Source: a virus. Taken from it: a stretch of 40,174 bases of DNA. The translations under genes were made by a program, and so were the position numbers. This document shows, piece after piece, positions 37,112-40,174 of this stretch. The notes beneath the pieces are model-generated. The model was not told the origin of the DNA and did no database searches. It worked only from the letters and a program-made list of their open reading frames with translations. The DNA lies in IMG/VR virus record IMGVR_UViG_3300049846_001705, positions 1 through 40,174 of that record; one strand, given 5' to 3'. How positions within the stretch are numbered: the stretch's first letter is position 1; each line of letters starts with the position of its first letter.

Positions 37112-38101
37112 TTATACTTTACACCATTGCGAAAATCTCAATCTAGCAGATAACCCAGAATATACATTTTCTGATATTAATAAATTGATGTCATAGTTTA
37201 AGTTTACAGCATCATTTATATCTTTGCAAGATATTTCGTCGGGCCAGATGAAAATATTGTATCCATTTTCAATACAAGCGTTCATTAACTTGGATATCTC
37301 TTTACTCCTTGGTTCATTATCCCAAATGAACACCGTGGTTGCAATAACCAATGAAGGTACGACCTTCACTATGCGTAATAAATCAGAGGAAGCAACGGCT
37401 AGCCCATTTTTCAAGAACAATGAGTCTATAGGACCCTCACATACCAAAGTTGGTAAAGTTCTATTCCAAGCATCCAAACCAAAGATTGCATAGTCAACAT
37501 CAGGGTGTTTTGCGGTCTCATACCTCAGAAAGCAATTTGGATCAATCGAACGACCTTGTGCACCAACAAGATTACCAGAAATATCCAAAAAAGGCAAGAC
37601 CATTCGAGGCTCATCTTTAAGTTTAGCATATCTTTCTCCAAAATGCTCAACACACCAGCTTCCATAATTATCACAATGGTATGCCCTAGATAACTGTTCC
37701 TCAGTGAATCCTCGGCTAATGGCATAGTCCTTAATTGCACCCGTACACACACTTAGGGGCTTTAAATCGAGAGGCTTAAATTGGGATTCGACTTTAACTT
37801 TTGGAATTTTAACTTCTCTATTAGATTTGCCTTCTTTAAATTTTTCAAAACTATATTCTCCATATTTAACATCATCAAAATCCTTTAAGAATTTGGAAAA
37901 AGTAGATGAATATGAACAATTATGACATTTATAGGAAAGCCCTCTTTGGGTTTCAAAAAAATATCCTCTAGTTTTTATTTTACTTTTGGATGAATCTCCA
38001 CAAATTGGGCATCTACATTGATAAACATTATTTCCCTTGTCGGAGAACCTCTCTAACTTTGGTGCTATTAATAATAGATACTTCAAATCAATATATGACA
38101 T
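37112..38101 (-). CDS. gp61: DNA primase gp61
   Basis: 329 residues. The N-terminal zinc ribbon is CRCPICGDSSKSKIKTRGYF- followed by YKCHNCSYSSTFSKFLKD; a TOPRIM-type core has PTLVCEGPIDSLFL (Glu), VFIWDNEPRSKEI (Asp) and DINDAV. This matches T4 gp61 (342 aa), which makes RNA primers with the gp41 helicase. It is the first gene of the leftward replication region after the tRNA locus and has no evident ribosome site. Confidence 0.9.
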   Translation of the reverse strand: MSYIDLKYLLLIAPKLERFSDKGNNVYQCRCPICGDSSKSKIKTRGYFFETQRGLSYKCHNCSYSSTFSKFLKDFDDVKYGEYSFEKFKEGKSNREVKIPKVKVESQFKPLDLKPLSVCTGAIKDYAISRGFTEEQLSRAYHCDNYGSWCVEHFGERYAKLKDEPRMVLPFLDISGNLVGAQGRSIDPNCFLRYETAKHPDVDYAIFGLDAWNRTLPTLVCEGPIDSLFLKNGLAVASSDLLRIVKVVPSLVIATTVFIWDNEPRSKEISKLMNACIENGYNIFIWPDEISCKDINDAVNLNYDINLLISENVYSGLSARLRFSQWCKV

Positions 38102-38114
38102 AATATTTTAAAAA

Positions 38115-38190
38115 TGGTGGCACTACCTTGATTTGCACAAGGGACCGGTTGGATATGAATCAACTGTTCTACTACCTGAACTATAGTGCC
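38115..38190 (-). tRNA. tRNA-Met (anticodon CAT)
   Basis: The 76-base RNA folds as acceptor GGCACTA/TAGTGCC, D arm GTTC-AGGTAGTA-GAAC, anticodon arm GTTGA-TTCATAT-CCAAC (one A-C mismatch at 31-39), variable CGGTC, T arm CCTTG-TGCAAAT-CAAGG, discriminator A and encoded CCA. The full 1-72 pair argues against an initiator; elongator Met or, if modified to lysidine, Ile(AUA) is possible. T-loop position 55 is G rather than U. Confidence 0.9.
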
Positions 38191-38220
38191 GTTATTTACT
38201 TTCCTGAATTTTAAAAAAAG

Positions 38221-38296
38221 TGGGGGTCCTTGGATTTGCACCAAGCCTCAGACGTAGTATCCGGTCTAGCTGACGCTCACTATGAGCTAAACCCCC
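38221..38296 (-). tRNA. tRNA-like element with aberrant anticodon arm
   Basis: It has a 7-base acceptor (GGGGGTT/GACCCCC), a D arm GCTC-ATAGT-GAGC with a very short loop lacking GG, and a perfect T arm CTTGG-TGCAAAT-CCAAG. It has A73 but no encoded CCA. The anticodon arm is irregular: TAGAC/GTCTG pair but enclose a 10-base loop, so no anticodon can be assigned. It may be a decaying tRNA, a tRNA with an inserted segment, or a structured RNA with another role. Confidence 0.6.
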
Positions 38297-38301
38297 ATTA
38301 T

Positions 38302-38628
38302 TTACTTTTCGTAATAGTTCTTATACAGTATAATAATTTTTCTTTGTTCACGCAAGTAATTTTCTATCTTTTTAATGTTTAGTGATAAATTCTTGTAGTC
38401 ATTTGGGGATAATGATATTAATACAGGTTCTTGACCATTCTGTATTGCTTTTTGGATAACTTGGTCAAAGTTATCCTTTGTCACCACTATAAATTTAATA
38501 TTATCCAATTCAAGTTGATTGGGAAAGGGCAAATTCAATTTTGGTTTTTCTACTTTAAAGGTGGTCTTATTCGAAGAACATCCCATTAATAAGAGACAAA
38601 ATATTAAACTCATGCAAAATTTATTCAT
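38302..38628 (-). CDS. Outer-membrane spanin lipoprotein (Rz1-like)
   Basis: 108 residues beginning MNKFCMSLIFCLLLMGCSSN: a lipoprotein signal with the lipobox LLMG-C. The mature part has PNQLELDNIKFIVVTKDN and ISLSPNDYKNLSLNIKKIEN-YLREQRKIIILYKNYYEK, a pattern I recall from T4-like marine phages. It overlaps the coiled-coil membrane gene upstream by 8 bases. Such pairs act after holin and endolysin to fuse inner and outer membranes, implying a Gram-negative host. Confidence 0.65.
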   Translation of the reverse strand: MNKFCMSLIFCLLLMGCSSNKTTFKVEKPKLNLPFPNQLELDNIKFIVVTKDNFDQVIQKAIQNGQEPVLISLSPNDYKNLSLNIKKIENYLREQRKIIILYKNYYEK

Positions 38629-39055
38629 TTGTACATTCCCTATTTTCACTTAAATTTTCAATACAGCCTAAAATATTTTTGGTGGCGTTGTTAATTCTTC
38701 TTTCAATCAAAGAACTTTTTTTAGTTGCCAAAGATTCTAAACTTTTTTTATTTCTATTTTCCCTAAACAGCACATTTCTTAACTTTTCTATTTCTGTTAA
38801 ATTTTTATTGTGCTCATCATTTAGTTCCTTAATATCTTTAATTATTCCGTCATAAGTTTTTACGGTATCTTTAATAGATTCCTGTAAATTATAAATTTCT
38901 TGGGCCTGGTGTCGATTTTCATCCCTTAAATACGATATTGTATAATTAGTCCATTTATAATATCCATATAATGAGGATAATATTATGGCATACCAAAATA
39001 TCCTTGAGGTTGCAAGTTTAACAACAACTTTACTTATCAATACCGCATCAATCAT
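38621..39055 (-). CDS. Inner-membrane spanin (Rz-like)
   Basis: 144 residues with one N-terminal membrane segment (IFWYAIILSSLYGYYKW, about 19-35) and a long coiled coil (about 40-110; RHQAQEIYNLQESIKDTVKT and EIEKLRNVLFRENRNKKSLE). This type II topology and the adjacent lipoprotein fit an i-spanin. The end contains two Cys (LGCIENLSENRECTNE). Confidence 0.65.
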   Translation of the reverse strand: MIDAVLISKVVVKLATSRIFWYAIILSSLYGYYKWTNYTISYLRDENRHQAQEIYNLQESIKDTVKTYDGIIKDIKELNDEHNKNLTEIEKLRNVLFRENRNKKSLESLATKKSSLIERRINNATKNILGCIENLSENRECTNE

Positions 39056-39059
39056 AAAT

Positions 39060-39452
39060 CTATAATCTTTTTAATTGCCACTTTCCATCTTTTATAATTT
39101 TATATTCACTCTTAATAGTATTTAGTGTATAAACTATACAATCTAGTTCTTCATTTATCATATCAGCGGAACTATGTATTGTGACTTTTTTTCTCTTTGG
39201 TGAGGTTATATTGGGATAACCCAAAAACTCATTTAACTCTAATAATTGATTTGGATATTCCGTAATCCATATTTGACCATATACATTATTCAAACCAATT
39301 TCAGTATAACCAGCATCTACGCCCAAATCCCATAATGTTCCATGCAAAAAACTTTCATGTTCCCATGTTAGAATTTCAAATCCAGGAAATGGTGCATCTT
39401 TTAAGTGAAACGTATCTACTTTTAAATTATTAAAAATAAAAACTGCATCCAT
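39060..39452 (-). CDS. Gamma-glutamylcyclotransferase-like protein (putative)
   Basis: 130 residues. VFIFNNLKVDTFHLKDAPFP, FLHGTLWDLGVDAGYTEIG, VYGQIWITEYPNQLLELNEF-LGY and the end DCIVYTLNTIKSEYKIIKDG-KW follow the GGCT/AIG2 fold (VFVYGTL..., G.LYDLG...P, V.GE.Y, L...EG). The YGSL nucleotide-like loop is altered to FNNL and the catalytic Glu position is uncertain, so activity may be lost. It begins 10 bases after a terminator's T run and has no clear ribosome site. Confidence 0.5.
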   Translation of the reverse strand: MDAVFIFNNLKVDTFHLKDAPFPGFEILTWEHESFLHGTLWDLGVDAGYTEIGLNNVYGQIWITEYPNQLLELNEFLGYPNITSPKRKKVTIHSSADMINEELDCIVYTLNTIKSEYKIIKDGKWQLKRL

Positions 39453-39461
39453 ATAAAGAAT

Positions 39462-39485
39462 AAAAAAAGGGGGCTATAAGCCCCC
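39462..39485 (-). terminator. Intrinsic terminator
   Basis: GGGGGCT/AGCCCCC with a three-base loop (39469-39485), followed on the minus strand by TTTTTTT. It ends the Thr/Pro-rich gene upstream. Confidence 0.85.
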
Positions 39486-39517
39486 AAAACCTTGTTTAAC
39501 CTAGATAGAACATTTAT

Positions 39518-40174
39518 TTAATAACAAATGTGCGTCGGGCAACTACTAATTGTATTTAGTAAGTTTGCTAAATTTGATTTTGTTTCAGGAACACCAGGTA
39601 AAGTGTTTTTACACTTTATTCTTGCAAGGTGTTGTGCCTCTGAAGAATATTTATACAAAGTTCTAGATAAGGCTTTTAATTTAAGTATTTCATCTTTATT
39701 GATATAAAGACTACATTCTCCTGGGCACAATAACATTGATGTAACTAAACTATCTACTACTTTTTTATAGTTATTCAACACTTTTTCACTATTTTTTATT
39801 TTACCGTTAAGATTGGATTTGGCACAAAAACTTGCTTGGTTGAAATATTTTATGGTTTTATCATGTATAATCGTTGCTCTTTTTATTAATTTAGATTTCT
39901 CCACTTTTACCGAAACAACTTCACATTGAGGTGATTGTGGCGTTTCTAAAACCTCTACTGTAGGTATTATGGTAATAGTAGCAGTGGCAGTAGGGGTATT
40001 TGTTGGAGTAAATGTAGGCACTTCAGTTGGTGTTTCTGTCACAATTTCCGTAGGAGTTAAGGTTGGCGTTTGCGTAAATGTAGGAACTTCAGTTGGTGTT
40101 TCTGTTACTATTTTTGTCGGTGTTGGTGTATTGGTCCTTGTTGGGGTTAAGGTTGGTGTATTGGTCCTTGTTGG
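39518..40174 (-). CDS. Thr/Pro-rich protein with Cys-rich C-terminal domain, N-terminus outside window
   Basis: The frame is open from the right edge; 218 residues are visible. The first ~75 are low complexity (TPT, TNTP, and a repeated [11 protein letters not shown]) and look like a linker or stalk. The C-terminal ~130 residues contain helices ([20 protein letters not shown]) and eight or so Cys residues ([30 protein letters not shown]), suitable for disulfides outside the cytoplasm. Possibly a secreted or virion-surface protein. No family recognised; the internal GTG at 40042 is not needed as a start. Confidence 0.6.
   Translation of the reverse strand, partial: PTRTNTPTLTPTRTNTPTPTKIVTETPTEVPTFTQTPTLTPTEIVTETPTEVPTFTPTNTPTATATITIIPTVEVLETPQSPQCEVVSVKVEKSKLIKRATIIHDKTIKYFNQASFCAKSNLNGKIKNSEKVLNNYKKVVDSLVTSMLLCPGECSLYINKDEILKLKALSRTLYKYSSEAQHLARIKCKNTLPGVPETKSNLANLLNTISSCPTHICY

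Noticed and set aside
39646-39654. TATAAATA (minus strand) as a late promoter for the gene at 39452
   Set aside because: Inside the Thr/Pro-rich gene, and a strong terminator lies between it and the proposed target.

Overview
The window is a stretch of a low-GC, T4-like tailed phage genome (myovirus). The evidence is a set of recognisable T4-family genes: baseplate proteins gp48, gp53, gp26 and gp51-like; hub (gp27-like) and tube-initiator (gp54-like) proteins; head completion gp4; the replication/late-transcription block gp33-gp59-gp32; primase gp61; RNase H; dNMP kinase; and a spanin pair. The host cannot be read from the sequence. Shine-Dalgarno sites are clear at many starts, and one oxidoreductase looks Bacteroidota-like.

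Layout. (1) Bases 1-9168 are an accessory region of about 40 tiny genes. Many encode a four-residue repeat of the form x-Q-L-x, from a 12-base DNA repeat of the type CAACTANNNNNC. They form two divergent blocks: leftward from 2419 to 154, and rightward from 2597 to 9168, the latter interrupted by one short leftward pair. The stop of one gene commonly overlaps the start of the next (ATGA). In the well-preserved units the bases encoding the last residues Glu-Asp-Leu are also the Shine-Dalgarno site of the next gene. Units range from near-perfect repeats to genes that keep only the MNI-like start and coupled spacing. A 12-base minisatellite with the same period fills the left edge. (2) Bases 9171-11316 carry a metallophosphoesterase, a small membrane protein, a phage tmRNA with its own sigma70-type promoter, and two small unknown genes ending at a terminator. 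(3) Bases 11313-13910 (minus) hold an FAD oxidoreductase and a chain of small genes ending a promoter-led operon. (4) Bases 13975-22380 are the baseplate/tail block, read divergently from about 17050: hub, gp53 and gp48 leftward; gp4, a conserved assembly protein, gp54-like, gp26, gp51-like, a holin-like membrane protein and a large tail protein with a lysozyme-like domain rightward. (5) Bases 22399-24149 encode a PLP fold-type II enzyme homologue and a glycosyltransferase-like protein. (6) Bases 24175-38101 are mainly leftward replication and nucleotide genes: gp32, gp59, gp33, a core-like protein, dNMP kinase, PhoH, zinc ribbon, a secreted HExxH protein, RNase H, DnaQ-type exonuclease, RuvC-like resolvase, B12-dependent ribonucleotide reductase, ThyX and primase. 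(7) Bases 38115-40174 hold a tRNA-Met(CAT), a second tRNA-like element, spanins, a GGCT-like protein and the C-terminal part of a Thr/Pro-rich Cys-containing protein.

How they fit together: the replication and nucleotide genes make the phage partly independent in dNTP supply (class II reductase, ThyX, dNMP kinase) and in replisome assembly (primase, helicase loader, single-strand binding protein). gp33 predicts T4-type late transcription, and two TATAAATA elements are candidate late promoters. The tmRNA and tRNA suggest some control of translation. The unusual parts are the coupled 12-base-repeat gene array and a U55-to-G change in the T-loops of all three structured RNAs.
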